A stretch of DNA of 64,000 nucleotides from Apium graveolens (Eukaryota; Streptophyta; Magnoliopsida; Apiales; Apiaceae). The notes beneath the pieces are model-generated. The model was not told where the DNA came from. It saw nothing but the letters and a program-made list of their open reading frames with translations, and made no database searches. Below are positions 43,364 through 58,065 of this stretch, in pieces. A program made the translations under genes and the position numbers. Location of the stretch: contig NC_133655.1 in assembly GCF_009905375.1 (NCBI RefSeq), forward strand, positions 35,565,761-35,629,760, given 5' to 3'. Position 1 is the stretch's first letter. Each line of letters begins with the position of its first letter.

Positions 43364-43501
43364 TAAGTCGAGTTCGGAAATTTTTTTAAACTTAATCAGT
43401 TAAACGAGTAGGATCAATTCAAATAATCTTCGGTCGAATCATGACCGGCTCGAATCACGACCTGCTCGAAATTCGGTTGCTCGACCTCCAATAGAATACT
43501 A

Positions 43502-43760
43502 CTCCCTCTGTTCCGTAATAAGTTTCTTATTTTGACTTTTGGAAATATTCATCGTATGTGATTAACTATTAATTTACTCTAATTTATAAGATCAAATATA
43601 CTCATGAGTGATCTTGTTGAATTCGTATTTATGAGTACTTTAATATAATGAAATTTTTATATTTAAAAACTAATATGAAATTAAAGATATTAAGAATCAA
43701 AAGTGTGCATTGACAAGCGTGTTCAACACAAATATGAAACGTTTTTAGGGATATAGAGAG
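43502..43760. mobile_element. Stowaway-like MITE, copy 2
   Basis: Duplicate of the element at 27257-27515 within tandem copy 2. Confidence 0.65.
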
Positions 43761-44179
43761 TATTATTCAGGAAAGTTACCGGAGTTACTCTTGACCATTA
43801 AAGAAATTAAATTTACTCTTATATATTCTGACACGTTTCTGCCCGTGACGTAAAACCACTCACTGAAAAATAAGTTAAGAGCGAGTCAAGGCGTAAAACT
43901 TGTCCTAAATCAATTTAAGGTAATTGATAAAAATTAGAGCTCCAACTGTGTCATAAATATGCCTTAAAATGTTAGGAAATCTTTTAAGTGCCTTATTTTT
44001 AGGGCACCACAATAAATGTCTTATTTCATTTCTACCAATATATAATTTGTTTCCCTCTTTTTTTACACATCTCTCTCCTCTTATCTTTACTCTTCCCTCC
44101 AATTTTAATTTAAATATATTACTATTTTAATAATAAGGCATAAGTATAAAGCAAATTATTGGAACTGATATATCAAACT

Positions 44180-46453
44180 TGTAACACCCCCTTTTTATAA
44201 TAAAAGGAGATATTATTTAAAATCCATAAACCTGCAAACCGAGTATTAATATATTTCTAAACAATAATTAAATAGTCTAAGAATCTTTAAAAATAATATT
44301 AAATCTCCAAACTGTCTAAAACAAATATATAAATGTTGAATCTCTAAATAATTAAATCTCGATAATGATAAAGTCAAGAATCCTAATCAACGAAATGGGG
44401 TAGCTCTCCATAACATAATCCCAGATCCCCCAAGCACCTGTCTGAAAAAGAATACGGCATGAGCCAAACGCCCAATACGGATTTGGAATACAGTTTATAA
44501 AACAAAGAGATCAGAAATAAATAATCTGCACTTTATAATAAAACAACAATTTTAAAAATAAGGCTGAAGCAACGAGGGGTTAGGATATTTCATACCGAGA
44601 TCAGAACAGATACATATACACACATCATAAGGTACCTAATGCGTGCAACAGAATGGATAACGTGTACGGCATATACAACGTCACCATAAATCAAATCACA
44701 AATCAAACTCTGGGTGCACCCATGTATCCTGAATAAATATCAAATGCTCAAAAACTCCTCCCAAGAGCTAACAGAAGGATACGTCGTGACCAATCACACT
44801 GTCACGAGAGTGTCATGTCACTGGTGCCGCAATGACATGGTTGTAGTACCCCTACAGCTGGTTAACTCGGTATACCCTAAATCACACTAAGGGTCCAAAC
44901 GAAAAATAATATTTCTCGCAAAATTTAAAAATCACCTGAGACAAATAATTGAGGTCTCCAAAACAGAGGGTGTCATAAATCAATTTTTAAAATAATTTTC
45001 GAAAGCCAAAATATCTAAACAATATTGACAGAGCGAATAAATACGAAACTCAACAAATCAGAGATATTTAATTTCTAAAAAGAGGAGTATTGAATAAAAA
45101 GGGGACAAAATCCGTACCTTAAATATTGCAAACTCTAACACTCACAAAATCCGCAAACGATCCTATAAACTCTAGGCTCCTTACCTAATTACAAAATTAT
45201 AATTTATTATTAAAATTATTTATATATTTCTTTAATCGGCAAATTTCTTTTTCAATTAAAATTTTATAATCTGATTCTCTTGATTTTATTATCAGTAACA
45301 TATTCAACTAGTTAATATAATGACCAATTAATCTGTAGGCAAGAGGAACAAGACCGGAGGCCAGACTCTTTCTATGCAACATAAATATTACATAATAGCT
45401 TGGATGTACAGCCTTTCCAGGAACTTGAAATCACATGTATTACAAAAAGTTACCAACACTAGTTAACAAGATTTGTACTACTAAGTTAGATGCATGCAAC
45501 CTGACTTTAATAATATTAAAATATTATACAAACAACATTACTTGTTAACTCATATTTGTACACATTTATCATTACATTTATCTAATCTAATAAACTTAAT
45601 TCTAGTACAGGGAAACTTAGATCACCTCGAAATATATTAGTACTAATAAACATGTACACATGCATATTAACATATTAACACATACGAGGATTAACAAGTC
45701 TAAGAGATAATTAATACACATAAAATCAATGAATAGTATCTAAAAGAAAGTTATTATAATTAATAATAAAATTGGTAAATATAGAACATCATCTCTATTA
45801 TATAATTACAAGTAACAATTTCTAAATAAATTAATGAACTCATGAAATATATTATAACAATAAAAATTATTAATCACAATAAGAACGATACTTATAAACA
45901 TAATATTATATATGATAAACATGACCCGTAATCATGGCTTCGTATATAGTTCACAATCTGAAATCAAAAAATAAAACTAACCAGAGGATAGATATAATAT
46001 ACATGATATAAGCAAACTATATTAAACTAATATTCAATTATTAACTTAACTAGGCTTATACATATAAATCTTTGTATAAGAATAAGTATGAAAAAAAGGA
46101 CCATATAATAAATAATACCTTCTTTTACGATTACTGAGCAGGCTAAAGTCGGACAATCCCACTCCTCTCTATTTCAATTGACCCTTCTCTGTTTCGTCTT
46201 ATTTCTCTATGCGCAGCCTTATATTAATTTAGGATTTTATTAATAGACTTATGTACTCAATAATAACAGTGTAAGTTAATTTATAGCACACCAAATGTCC
46301 TACAACTTTTAAAATTGAAACTTTAATAATCAACCAAATATCTAATACGAGTCCTTGTTCTTTTCTAATTAGCTAATATTAAAAGCACTTATTTTAATTC
46401 TAATCTAAATCTTATTATTATTATTAAATAAAATAAAATTCACGAGTATTACA
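44180..46453 (-). repeat. Tekay 3' LTR, copy 2
   Basis: Duplicate of 27935-30208. Confidence 0.85.
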
Positions 46454-46560
46454 TATATACCCCTTAAAAAGGATTCCGTCCTCGGAATCAAACTAAACTA
46501 AATACTCGTACCTGAATCGAATAAATGTGGATATTTCTCACGAATAGATTATTCTAATTC

Positions 46561-49500
46561 TCAAGTAGCCTTTCTCTCGGAATGATTTTTCCATAAAATT
46601 TTCACAAATGGAATGGTATTCTTCCTCAAAACTCGCCCCTCTCGAGCTAAGATAGCCTCGACATCTTCCTCACAAGAAAGATCATCTCTAATCTTATGTA
46701 ACGGATACTGAACAATGTGTAATGGATGATATTTATAGCCCCTCAAAACAGACACATGAAACACATTATGCACATGAGATAGTTGTGGTGGCAACGCAAC
46801 TCTATAAGATATTTCCCCAACTTTCTCCATAACATCAAAAGGTCCAATATATCTCGGACTAAGCTTTCCCTTCATACAAAAACGCTTAACAACCTTACAA
46901 GGCGACACTTTCAAGAACACATGATCACCTGGCTTAAATCCACCAAACTTCCGATGTTGATCCGCGTAACTCTTTTGACGAGATCGAGCTTCCTTCAAAC
47001 TTTCTTTTAACTTTCTCTACCTTCTCATTTGTGATCCTAACCAACTTCGGCCCTTCAATAACTCTCTCACCAACCTCATCCCAACAAGATGGTGCCCAAC
47101 ACCTCCAACCATACAAAGCCTCAAATGGTGGCATACCAATACTCGCGTGTCAACTATTATTGTACGCAAACTCAACAAGATACAAATATTTATCCCAATC
47201 ACCTGTCCACTCCAAAGCATATGCTCTCAACATATCCTTCAATATCTGGATCGTCCGCTCTGACTGTCCATCGGTCTGTGGATGATAAGCTGTACTAAAA
47301 TTAAGCCTCGTACCCCAAGCTTGCTGGAATCCTTTCCAAAAATGTGATGTAAATCTCGTATCTCTGTCAGAAACTATCGACACAGGAACACCATGAAGTC
47401 TAACAATATCACGCTGAAAAATCTCTGCCAACTCATGAACAGGAGTAGTCTCTCTAATAGGTAAAAAGTGAGCGGACTTAGTAAGTCTATCAACCACCAC
47501 CCATATGACATCGTTCTTCTTGAAAGTCCTCGGCAAATGAGTCACAAAATCCATAATAATGTTTTCTCACTTTCAAACTGGAATATCTAACTGCTGCAAC
47601 AATCCACTAGGCCTCTGATGGTCTATCTTCACTTGTTGACATGTAAGACATTTTCTCACAAATTCTGCTATATCTCCCTTCATTCCACTCCACCAAAAGT
47701 GCTTCTTCAAATTCCTATACATCTTGGTGGAACCTGGATGGATAAAGAATGAAGAACTATGAGCCTCTTTTAAAATTTCCTCGCGAATTATCGTGTCTGC
47801 AGGAACACATAATTTTCCACCCAACCATATGACACCTTCCTCATCAACATAAAAATGTGTTTGCTTTCCACCTGCCATCTCATATCTAATACCTTGCAAA
47901 CCTGTATCACTCTTCTGAGCTTCCTTAGCCCTTGAAATAAGATTTGGTTCCACTTTCAAACTTGCAATACTACCTCCTGACCCTCTGACATACATTTCAA
48001 CACCCAATCGCTCCAAATCTGAAATAAGGTTCGGCTGAGTAATGAGAGATGCAACACTCCCCAAGTTCTTCCTACTAAGAGCATACACTACTACATTCGC
48101 CTTCCCTGGATGGTACTGAATATTTGCATCATAATTCTTAAGAAGTTCAAGCCACCTCCGCTGCCTCATATTAAGCTCCTTCTGAGTAAAGCTGTATATG
48201 AGACTCTTGTGACCAGTAAAGATGTCACAAGTCTCTCCATAAAGATAGTGTCTCCAGATCTTCAAAGAAAATATGATAGCCGCTAACTCCAAGTCATGGG
48301 TAGGATAGTTCACCTCATAAGGTTTAAGTTGCCTAGAGGCGTACGAAATCACGTTCCCATGTTGCATAAGAACAAACCCCAATCCTCTCTTAGAAGCATC
48401 ACTATAAACCTGAAAACCTCCACTTTCTGATGGCAACACAATTATTGGAGCAGACACCAACCTCTTCTTCAACTCTTGAAAGCTCTTCTCACGATCATAA
48501 TTCCACTCAAACTTAATGCCCTTCCTCATTAGCTGAGTCAAATGCAAAGCTATGGAAGAGAAACCTTCCACAAAACGCATGTAGTGACCTGTCAATCCCA
48601 AGAAACTCCTCAACTCCGTCACATTGCTAGGTCTGGGCCAATTAGTAATAGCCTCGACTTTCGCAGGATCCAACTCAATGTCCCTACCAGACACAATATG
48701 CCCCAAGAATGCCACTTCCTCCAACCAGAATTCACACTTGGAAAATTTCGCAAACAACTTCTTCTCCCTCAAAATTTCAAGTACAGTACGTAAATGCTCC
48801 TCATGCTCCTCTCTGCTCCTAGAGTATATCAAGATATCATCAATGAAGACCACCACGAATTTATCCAGATAATCATGAAAGACCTGATTTATCAAATCTA
48901 TAAATACCGCCGGTACATTCGTCAACCCAAAGGACATCACGAGAAACTCATAATGACCATAACGAGTACGAAATACAGTCTTCAGAATGTCTTCCTCCCT
49001 AACTCGTAATTGATGGTAACCAGATATCAAATCTATCTTCGAAAAGTACTTCGCCCCTTATAACTGATCAAATAAGTCATCAATGTGTGGCAAAGGATAC
49101 CTGTTTCTGATAGTCACCTTATTCAACTCCCTATAGTCAATGCACAATCTCATGCAACCATCCTTCTTCTTCACAAACAATACAGGAGCTCCCCACGGAG
49201 ACACAATTGGCCTGAGAAATCCCCTATTTAACAACTCTTGCAACTGCTCCTTCAATTCCTGCAACTCAACTGGTGCCATCCGGTAAGGCGCCTTAGAAAT
49301 AGGCTCAGCACCTGGAACTAGTTCAATAGTAAACTCCACCTCTCTATGTGGTGGCAAACCTGGTAGCTCATCGGGGAACACATCTTCATAGTCCCTCACC
49401 ACTGGATAATCCTCAATGCGAGGTTCATCCTTCGATGTATCCTTCACGAAAGCAAGGTAGCCATCACAACCCTTAGACAACAATTTACTCGCCTTTAGAG

Positions 49501-51111
49501 CAGAAATTAACTTAACATCCCCCTTCGGTTGAGACCCTTGGTATACGAATTCTGGTTTATCTGCATCCCCAAAGATCACCCTTTTTCCTTGACAATCAAT
49601 TGTGGCACGATGTTCACTCAACCAATCCATACCCAAAATAACATCAAAGTCATGCATCTCCATCGGAAGCAAGTTAACCTTATAATTTCTATCTCCAACA
49701 ACTATCAGACACTCTGGATATATATCAGATATAATAACAGAATTCCCCATCGGGGTAGCAATAGACATATGAGGATATAATAATGAAGGTGCAACGCCAA
49801 GATGACGAACAAACGATAAAGACATAACAGAATGGGTCGAACCAGTATCAAATAACACATAAGGATCACGTCTACCAACAAGATGTGTTCCTGAAACGGT
49901 ACCTGAATTAGCTGCTGCCTGATTTGAGGTCAATACAAATACTCAGACTGTAGGATTATGCTGACTGCCACTACCATCGTCAGCTCCTCCTCCACCAGTT
50001 TTGCGTGACACTGTACAATCCTTTGCCCTATGGGACATGCTACCACATAAGAAACAAGCCCCGGTCTGTCTGTAACAAGCTCTACCTGGATGATGTCCAC
50101 CACATGTAGCACAAGGAGCCACTGGAATCATATTGGGGTTTCCCCCATACACTGAGTAACGGCTCTGCCTCTGCTGACGATTCTGCCACTGCCTAGGTTG
50201 CTTCTGTCGCTGAAACTGCTGATTCTGATTTTGACAAACATACTGATTTCGGCCGTGGAATGACTGACCACCCCTATTCTGGTTCTGTCCGCGCCACTGT
50301 CCCTGCTGACCACTCTGACCTTCATACCACTGTATACCCTGTACAAAACCCTGATCATCCCTAGTCCTCTTACTCCCACTGTTAGACCTAGAAGTCCTGA
50401 AATCTATGTGCTCCTTCTCAACGTCCTTTGCTGCAACAGCCACCTCTGCCAAATTATCAAATTTAAAGGAAATTATGGAACCCCTCAGATAAGACTTCAA
50501 CCCCCATTTAAATTTATCAGCCTCCTATGCAGCAGTCCCTGCAACTGTCCCAACAAATCTAGCCAACCTTATGAACCTCGCCATATAATCTGTAATGCTC
50601 TCATCATGGTGCCGCACAATAGAATGAAACTCCCTTAAATAAGCCACCCTATCAGCATTAGAGAAGTACTGCTCATAGAATACTTCCTTGAATCCTTGCC
50701 ATTCTAAAGCCTCTGCATACTGGTCCCCCTTAGTAGCTTTCACTCCTCTCCACCATCTCTGAGCATCCCCCTCCAACTTATATACAGCTAACCTGACCTT
50801 CTGAATCTCATCACAACCCAGTGCATCAAAAATCTTTTCGAGATGACCAATCCAATTTTCAGCATCAATAGGAGTTGGTGCTGTACTAAAAGAGTCTGGT
50901 TTCTGCTTCACAAACCTCTCCAACCATACAAACGGCTCCAACTGATGGCCCTGACCGTTCTGATTCTGATTCCCATTGCCATTCTGATTTCCTTGTCCAT
51001 TCTGATTTCCCTTGCCATTCTGATTTCCCTCGCCATTCTGATTTTCTTGGTTTGCCAAAGCCTGCTGTACAGCCTGAGCCACTACTTGCCCTATCATCTC
51101 AATAAGCTGAG
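46561..51111 (-). pseudogene. Tekay gag-pol polyprotein, copy 2
   Basis: Carries the same five stops (50525, 49943, 49058, 47573, 47150) and the same frameshift near 47010 as copy 1. Two coding differences were seen: the second gag knuckle keeps its final Cys (CFLCGSMSHRAKDC, TGT against TAT in copy 1), and an RT residue reads Leu in NRGFLRPI where copy 1 has Ile. Because stops are shared, the polyprotein was already dead before the duplication; the Cys form is presumably ancestral, so copy 1 acquired the change. Confidence 0.9.
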
Positions 51112-52583
51112 TGTTAGGGCGAAAACACGCGCTAATATTCACGCAAGTATACGCGTTCGCAAGTAGTATAAGATATAAATCAGATTCGTTCCCACAGAGA
51201 CTGGTTTAGGTTAAGTTCAATTTATGCACCTATGCAACAATGTATGGTTATCGCTCAATGCTAAGACAAATAACAAATTGGGTTTTTATTAAACTAAGAG
51301 ATTATATTAAATAACATTAACTAAGAGAATTGAGGTTGAATTACTATATATGACAAACATGGGATCCTAACTTCATTAAATACTTCATTCAATAGCCTTA
51401 TTGTTCTTAACCTTAGCATGTGATGGTGAGGACACTAATCAGATAACACGAAACTGATAAACGCCAACTTTCGTTGCACGAGTACCATTCTACCAGACAT
51501 CCATAAAAGAGATAGAAGCTGAATAGGCACCAATTATATTGAGACCCTATATGTCTATAGAATTTGACAACATAACGGTTTAAGAACAAGTTATCTATCT
51601 TGATTACATAGGGCAAGTAAAATGGTTAGAGTTACCTACGAATCATGCATACACATACATGAACCTATGCTAGCATGGCAAGTTCTAAACCTCTATATTC
51701 ACTGTCGCTTCAATAGAGATTAACACGCTATCTTATATGTTAGCTACGCACATAAGACGAATAAGCACAACCATACTAGGATATCAATCAATCACCACAC
51801 ACCAAGATATCGAAACAATTAACTATTGAAATCCATAAGTAAATCTGCTAGAATCCCATGACAACGATTAGCCCATAATCGAACTCATCGTCACCATGGG
51901 TTCCAATGAAAGCATGGTATAAACAAGGTCTTAATAAACTAAATAATAATCAAAGTACGAATAAACGAGATCTAGGTTCAACAAGAATGAAAACGAGCAT
52001 CCAAAGTTACAACTAATTCAAAGAATCACAAGTTGAAAATAAGATCTTCTTTTTCGGAGTTATTCTGTGCTTCTAGGCCTTCTCCTTGGTATCCCAATCT
52101 TCCCGGATGATGAAAACCCTTTTTTTTAAGTATATATACGCCCCTAGTGGACCTGGACCCTTAAAATCGTCAAATTCTACTCAAAAAAGGCTTTTTCAGC
52201 GAAATCAGCGACCAGCCGCCTCCTGAGCGGCCGCTCAGCTCTCTGAGCGGGCGCTCAGCTCTGCTGAGCGGGCGCTCAGCTACTGACTGGGAAAAATATT
52301 CTGATGAATCTTGTTTTGGCCATAACTTGAGTTCTACTCGTCAGAATTAGGCGATTCAACTGCCCACGCGAAGCTATTGAGATTCTCTACAACTTGACAA
52401 TGGCCTTGGCTTCCAATTCTGATCACTTTTAATCATATTTCCTTTAAAAGCTCTTTTCTTCATTTAATTGATACCTGAAATGCATTAACACAAAAATACA
52501 TCAAAATACCAACAACTTGAGTCCAAAACACCAATTTAAGCTTGTAATAAAGCATTCCAAGTGGATATAAAATCCACTTATCA
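51112..52583 (-). repeat. Athila 3' LTR, copy 2
   Basis: Duplicate of 34867-36338. Confidence 0.92.
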
Positions 52584-53191
52584 CACCCCCAAACTTGAAT
52601 CGATGTTTGTCCTCAAGCATAAACAGACTCAAAACTACAAAATAAACCTAATGCATGAATGCAACTACGTGAATGCAACTAAATGATAATGCAATCGATC
52701 CCCTCAGAATAACCATAACCAAATGAATAAGCCAATGCCTCTAAGAATGAAATGACTTGAAACAGAGTTCAAATAAATCCCACAAACCAACTCACAAACC
52801 AGAAACGTGCATGTGTGGATGCTTAACAGATATACTCTCGATACTAGATCAATAACCATAACTTATCTATCATCGAAACAATCAAAAGTTTATAAACAGA
52901 ATAGACAATAAACGCATTATGACTCACAACACCTCCTTTCTACTAGAGTTATACAAGGATTCACACTATTATTGAACACATAACAAAGATGCTTATTTGA
53001 TCGTGCAATGAATGAGGTCCCAAAAGACTTATACAATAATACCCATGTAGCGAGCGTTAGGTTAGCGGATCCCAGACTATAAAAGCCTTAGGACACTAGG
53101 CACAAAGTCCCCTAGAACTTAATAACTCGAGTATTAAAGAGCTCACTCTTGATCAATTATGCATAAACACATACTTTTTTTCTTTCTTTTT

Positions 53192-53222
<31 letters not shown>

Positions 53223-53830
53223 CAATAATTTCTGAATGAGTGCGTTTCGCTCCATCTCATTCAACCCTAGACTACTCATAAAAATATGAGCCGGCTACTA
53301 GCCATTTGACACCTAGCCTTACAACAACTAGCAATGAAATCCAAGTTTTTCTCCAGATAAAAAAATCAGTATTTTTACGTCATTACGAGAATATCACAAA
53401 TTCTAAATATAACCAAGTGATTAAATCTCAACAACAAACAAGTATGATCATGATCTAGATCAAAAGCAACCCTATAAGACTTTGTGAAAATATTTGTTTC
53501 TGGCATGCAAATCAATTCATTAGGACTTAAACATCCCTCTATTCCTCATCACCACACTCAAATCAACATCAACTTATCCAATATCATAGTTCATCTTAAG
53601 GGATCATGCTAAATATGCATGCAAATGCAACTATATGAAATTGCATAAAAACAAACAAATATGTCCTAAATGAACAATCATACAAAAATATGAATGAACT
53701 ACAACTAAACATGCAACATGAATCTATATGAATCTATATGGACACACACTACTAATCCTTACATTATCACCCCCAAACTTAAAATTTTCAATGTCCTCAT
53801 TGAAGGTAATAATAAGGATTTCAGGCATAC

Positions 53831-56452
53831 CTAGTCGTCGGAAAGATCACCCTCTTCGGGTGGAGGATCAGGTGGCCAATCAACCTCGCCACTAGTGTCT
53901 CGGAAAATAGTACCGAAAGCATGTGTCAAATCTTCAGCAAGATGACGGTGAATGTCGTGCATGGCCTCCATACGCCTAATTACTCGCCTGTACTGCTCGT
54001 CACCAACACCAGTCCTATCAACTACCTGCTGCACATGAGAAGAACCCTCTATAGGCACTGGAGGATCCGTTCGGCTACCCTCTACATCATCAAAGATATA
54101 TCCCAACCCCTTGTCAGAGGGTGCACCTAAGAATGAATAACTCAAGTGATTTGGTAGTGGGTTGAGCTCAAGTGTAGGAGCATCTTCAATAGACGACTCG
54201 ATACGATCCTGAGAAATTTTCAGCTCTGCTAACCCAAGAGAATCGAATGGCACATCCAACTTCCTCTTCCACAGAGGTGCATTCAAAACCTGAATTTGCT
54301 CTACTTTAAAGCACTCCTCTTTAGTTGTGGGTAATTTTATTTCCTTGAACACATTGAAAGTGACCTTCTGATCATGAACCTTCATCGTAAGCTCTCCTTT
54401 TTGCACATCGATCATAGTTCGGCCTGTAGCCAAGAATGGTCTTCCCAAGATAATGGGAATCTTCTTATCTTCCTCGAAATCAAGAATTACAAAGTCAGCA
54501 GGGAAGAAGAGTTTATCCACCTTGACCAAGACATCCTCCACTATACCTCGTGGATAAGCGATGGAACGGTCAGCTAGTTGCAATGACATGTATGTTGGTT
54601 TCGGCTCAGGCAGACCAAGCTTCTTGAAGATAGATAAGGGCATCAGATTGATGCTAGCTCCTAAATCACATAAACACTTGTCGAACGACAAGTTTCCGAT
54701 GGTGCAAGGAATAGTGAAGCTTCCAGGATCTTTAAGCTTCGGAGGCAACTTCTGTTGCAGCACAACACTGCATTCCTCCGTTAGAGCAACGGTCTCTAAG
54801 TCATCGAGCTTCACTTTCCGAGAGAGAATACCTTTCATAAACCTCGCATAGCTAGGCATCTGCTCAAGAGCTTTAGCGAAAGGTATGTTGATATGAAGTT
54901 TCTTGAACACCTCCAGAAACTTCTCAAACTGCTTATCCAGCTTTTTCTTCTGCAGCCTCTTAGGAAAAGGAGGTGGAGGATAGATCTGTTTCTCCCCTGT
55001 ATTACTCTCAGGAGGAGTGTGTTCCACAGTAGTCTTCCTTGGTTCCACCTCTACTTCCTTCTGCACATCTTCTTCAGCCAAAACTTCAGATTCTGGAACT
55101 TGAGACTTTTCAGGCTCTTCGTCTTGCTGAACATGGGGGCTTGCAACCTTTCCAGACCTTAAGGTGATGGCGTTCACCTGTTCTTCAACTTCCCTCTTGC
55201 CTAGATTTGTTTCTGTATCACTAGGAACCGTTCCTGGTGGTCGATTCAATAAGGTATTAGCAATTTGCCCTATTTGGTTCTCCAGATTCTGGATAGAAAC
55301 AGCCTGGCTTTGGCATATAAGAGCCTGGTTTTTGCACATAAGCCTCAAATCCTCCAATTCAGATTTTTCATTCGAAGATAGACTTGCATCATTAGTTTGT
55401 TGTTGAAGTTGGAGTTGTTGTCTTGGTGTAAATTGTTGCTGAAAACTAGGAGGGTTAAATAGCTTATTTGCAAACTGCTGGAATGGCTGTTGCATCACAT
55501 TCTGATTGTTGCTCCAGCTGAAGTTAGGATGATTCCAGTTGTCAGGATAATAAGTGGCAAGAACTGGCTGTTGCGATCTCTGAAAGTTGCTCATAAACTG
55601 AGCTGAGTCACTAGATATAGCGCATTGCTCTGTCGCATGCGGACCTGCACACAGCTCATAAACACTGGTTATCTGCTTAACACCATAGTTAGCCAGAGAA
55701 TCGATCTTCATAGACAACGCCTTTAGTTGAGCAGTGATAGCCGTAGCTGTATCCACCTCAAGAACTCCTGCTACCTTGCCCTGTGGATATCTCTGGGTTG
55801 GATACTGATATTCATTAGCAGCCATCAGTTCAATTAGATCATAAGCTTCCTTATAGCTCTTTGCCCATAATGCTCCGCCTGATGCTGCATCGATCATGGG
55901 TCTGGACTGTGCTCCCAACCCATTGTAAAAACAAGTGATGATCATCCAATCAGGAATTCCATGATGAGGACACTTTCTAAGCATCTCCTTGTAGCGCTCC
56001 CAAGCTTCACTTAGTGATTCTCCCGTTTGCTGCGCAAATTGAGTAATAGCATTCCTGAGTGCAGCTGTCTTCGCCATAGGGAAAAATTTAGTAAGAAACT
56101 TCTGAGCAAGATCTTCCCAAGTAGTAATCGAACCAGCTGGTAGAGAGTGTAACCAGCTCTTAGCCTTGTCCTTCAGAGAGAATGGGAACAGTCTCAGCTT
56201 CACAGCATCTTCAGAAACACCGTTGAACTTGAAGGTGTCGCATATTTCAATGAAATCCCTAATGTGTGTATTGGGATCTTCCGTTGGAGAACCCCCAAAC
56301 TGGACTGAAGTCTGTACCCATTGAATTATGCCAGGCTTGATCTCAAAGGTATTATCTGTGATAGCTGGCCGGACAATGCTAGATTGAATGTCATTGATCT
56401 TGGGTTGAGAAAAATCCATCAAGGCTTTCGTTCGTGCTGCTGGATCTCCCAT
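53831..56452 (-). CDS. Fused Athila gag-protease-ORF3 tail, copy 2
   Basis: Same 873-residue frame, start ATG at 56452, stop at 53831. The only protein difference noticed is Ser for Gly in NPPSFQQQ (near 55447). Both copies being open shows no coding decay since the duplication. Confidence 0.9.
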   Translation of the reverse strand: MGDPAARTKALMDFSQPKINDIQSSIVRPAITDNTFEIKPGIIQWVQTSVQFGGSPTEDPNTHIRDFIEICDTFKFNGVSEDAVKLRLFPFSLKDKAKSWLHSLPAGSITTWEDLAQKFLTKFFPMAKTAALRNAITQFAQQTGESLSEAWERYKEMLRKCPHHGIPDWMIITCFYNGLGAQSRPMIDAASGGALWAKSYKEAYDLIELMAANEYQYPTQRYPQGKVAGVLEVDTATAITAQLKALSMKIDSLANYGVKQITSVYELCAGPHATEQCAISSDSAQFMSNFQRSQQPVLATYYPDNWNHPNFSWSNNQNVMQQPFQQFANKLFNPPSFQQQFTPRQQLQLQQQTNDASLSSNEKSELEDLRLMCKNQALICQSQAVSIQNLENQIGQIANTLLNRPPGTVPSDTETNLGKREVEEQVNAITLRSGKVASPHVQQDEEPEKSQVPESEVLAEEDVQKEVEVEPRKTTVEHTPPESNTGEKQIYPPPPFPKRLQKKKLDKQFEKFLEVFKKLHINIPFAKALEQMPSYARFMKGILSRKVKLDDLETVALTEECSVVLQQKLPPKLKDPGSFTIPCTIGNLSFDKCLCDLGASINLMPLSIFKKLGLPEPKPTYMSLQLADRSIAYPRGIVEDVLVKVDKLFFPADFVILDFEEDKKIPIILGRPFLATGRTMIDVQKGELTMKVHDQKVTFNVFKEIKLPTTKEECFKVEQIQVLNAPLWKRKLDVPFDSLGLAELKISQDRIESSIEDAPTLELNPLPNHLSYSFLGAPSDKGLGYIFDDVEGSRTDPPVPIEGSSHVQQVVDRTGVGDEQYRRVIRRMEAMHDIHRHLAEDLTHAFGTIFRDTSGEVDWPPDPPPEEGDLSDD

Positions 56453-56564
56453 TGTAATGAGTACCTGAAACACAAACAAATAAACCGTGAAAGTAAAAGA
56501 ATCCGAGTCAGTGAACTTTAACGACCACTGATGACAAGCACATAAACTAAAAATTAACACCGAG

Positions 56565-56582
56565 TCCCCGGCAGCGGCGCCA
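56565..56582 (-). other. Athila primer binding site, copy 2
   Basis: Identical to 40320-40337. Confidence 0.8.
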
Positions 56583-56588
56583 AAAACT

Positions 56589-58060
56589 TGTTAGGGCGAA
56601 AACACGCGCTAATATTCACGCAAGTATACGCGTTCGCAAGTAGTATAAGATATAAATCAGATTCGTTCCCACAGAGACTGGTTTAGGTTAAGTTCAATTT
56701 ATGCACCTATGCAACAATGTATGGTTATCGCTCAATGCTAAGACAAATAACAAATTGGGTTTTTATTAAACTAAGAGATTATATTAAATAACATTAACTA
56801 AGAGAATTGAGGTTGAATTACTATATATGACAAACATGGGATCCTAACTTCATTAAATACTTCATTCAATAACCTTATTGTTCTTAACCTTAGCATGTGA
56901 TGGTGAGGACACTAATCAGATAACACGAAACTGATAAACGCCAACTTTCGTTGCACGAGTACCATTCTACCAGACATCCACAAAAGAGATAGAAGCTGAA
57001 TAGGCACCAATTATATTGAGACCCTATATGTCTATAGAATTTGACAACATAACGGTTTAAGAACAAGTTATCTATCTTGATTATATAGGGCAAGTAAAAC
57101 GGTTAGAGTTACCTACGAATCATGCATACACATACATGAACCTATGCTAGCATGGCAAGTTCTAAACCTCTATATTCACTGTCGCTTCAATAGAGATTAA
57201 CACGCTATCTTATATGTTAGCTACGCACATAAGACGAATAAGCACAACCATACTAGGATATCAATCAATCACCACACACCAAGATATCGAAACAATTAAC
57301 TATTGAAATCCATAAGTAAATCCGCTAGAATCCCATGACAACGATTAGCCCATAATCGAACTCATCGTCACCATGGGTTCCAATGAAAGCATGGTATAAA
57401 CAAGGTCTTAATAAACTAAATAATAATCAAAGTACGAATAAACGAGATCTAGGTTCAACAAGAACGAAAATGAGCATCCAAAGTTACAACTAATTCAAAG
57501 AATCACAAGTTGAAAACAAGATCTTCTTTTTCGGAGTTGTTCTGTGCTTCTAGGCCTTCTCCTTGGTATCCCAATCTTCCCGGATGATGAAAGCCCTTTT
57601 TTTTAAGTATATATACGCCCCTAGTGGACCTGGACCCTTAAAATCGTCAAATTCTACTCAAAAAAGGCTTTTTCAGCGAAATCAGCGACCAACCGCCTCC
57701 TGAGCGGGCGCTCAGCTCTCTGAGCGGGCGCTCAGCTCTGCTGAGCGGGCGCTCAGCTTCTGACTGGGAAAAATATTCTGATGAATCTTGTTTTGGCCAT
57801 AACTTGAGTTCTACTCGTCAGAATTAGGCGATTCAACTGCCCACGCGAAGCTATTGAGATTCTCTACAACTTGACAATGGCCTTGGCTTCCAATTCTGAT
57901 CACTTTTAATCATATTTCCTTTAAAAGCTCTTTTCTTCATTTAACTGATACCTGAAATGCATTAACACAAAAACACATCAAAATACCAACAACTTGAGTC
58001 CAAAACACCAATTTAAACTTGTAATAAAGCATTCCAAGTGGATATAAAATCCACTTATCA
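56589..58060 (-). repeat. Athila 5' LTR, copy 2
   Basis: Duplicate of 40344-41815 with one noticed change (AAAATGAGC against AAAACGAGC near 57471). Confidence 0.92.
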
Positions 58061-58065
58061 CTGAG

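Larger units (their letters stand above)
51112..58060 (-). mobile_element. Non-autonomous Athila (TR-GAG-type) element, copy 2
   Basis: Same structure at offset 16,245, with CTGAG at 51107-51111 and 58061-58065. It is a passenger of the tandem duplication, not an independent insertion. Confidence 0.92.
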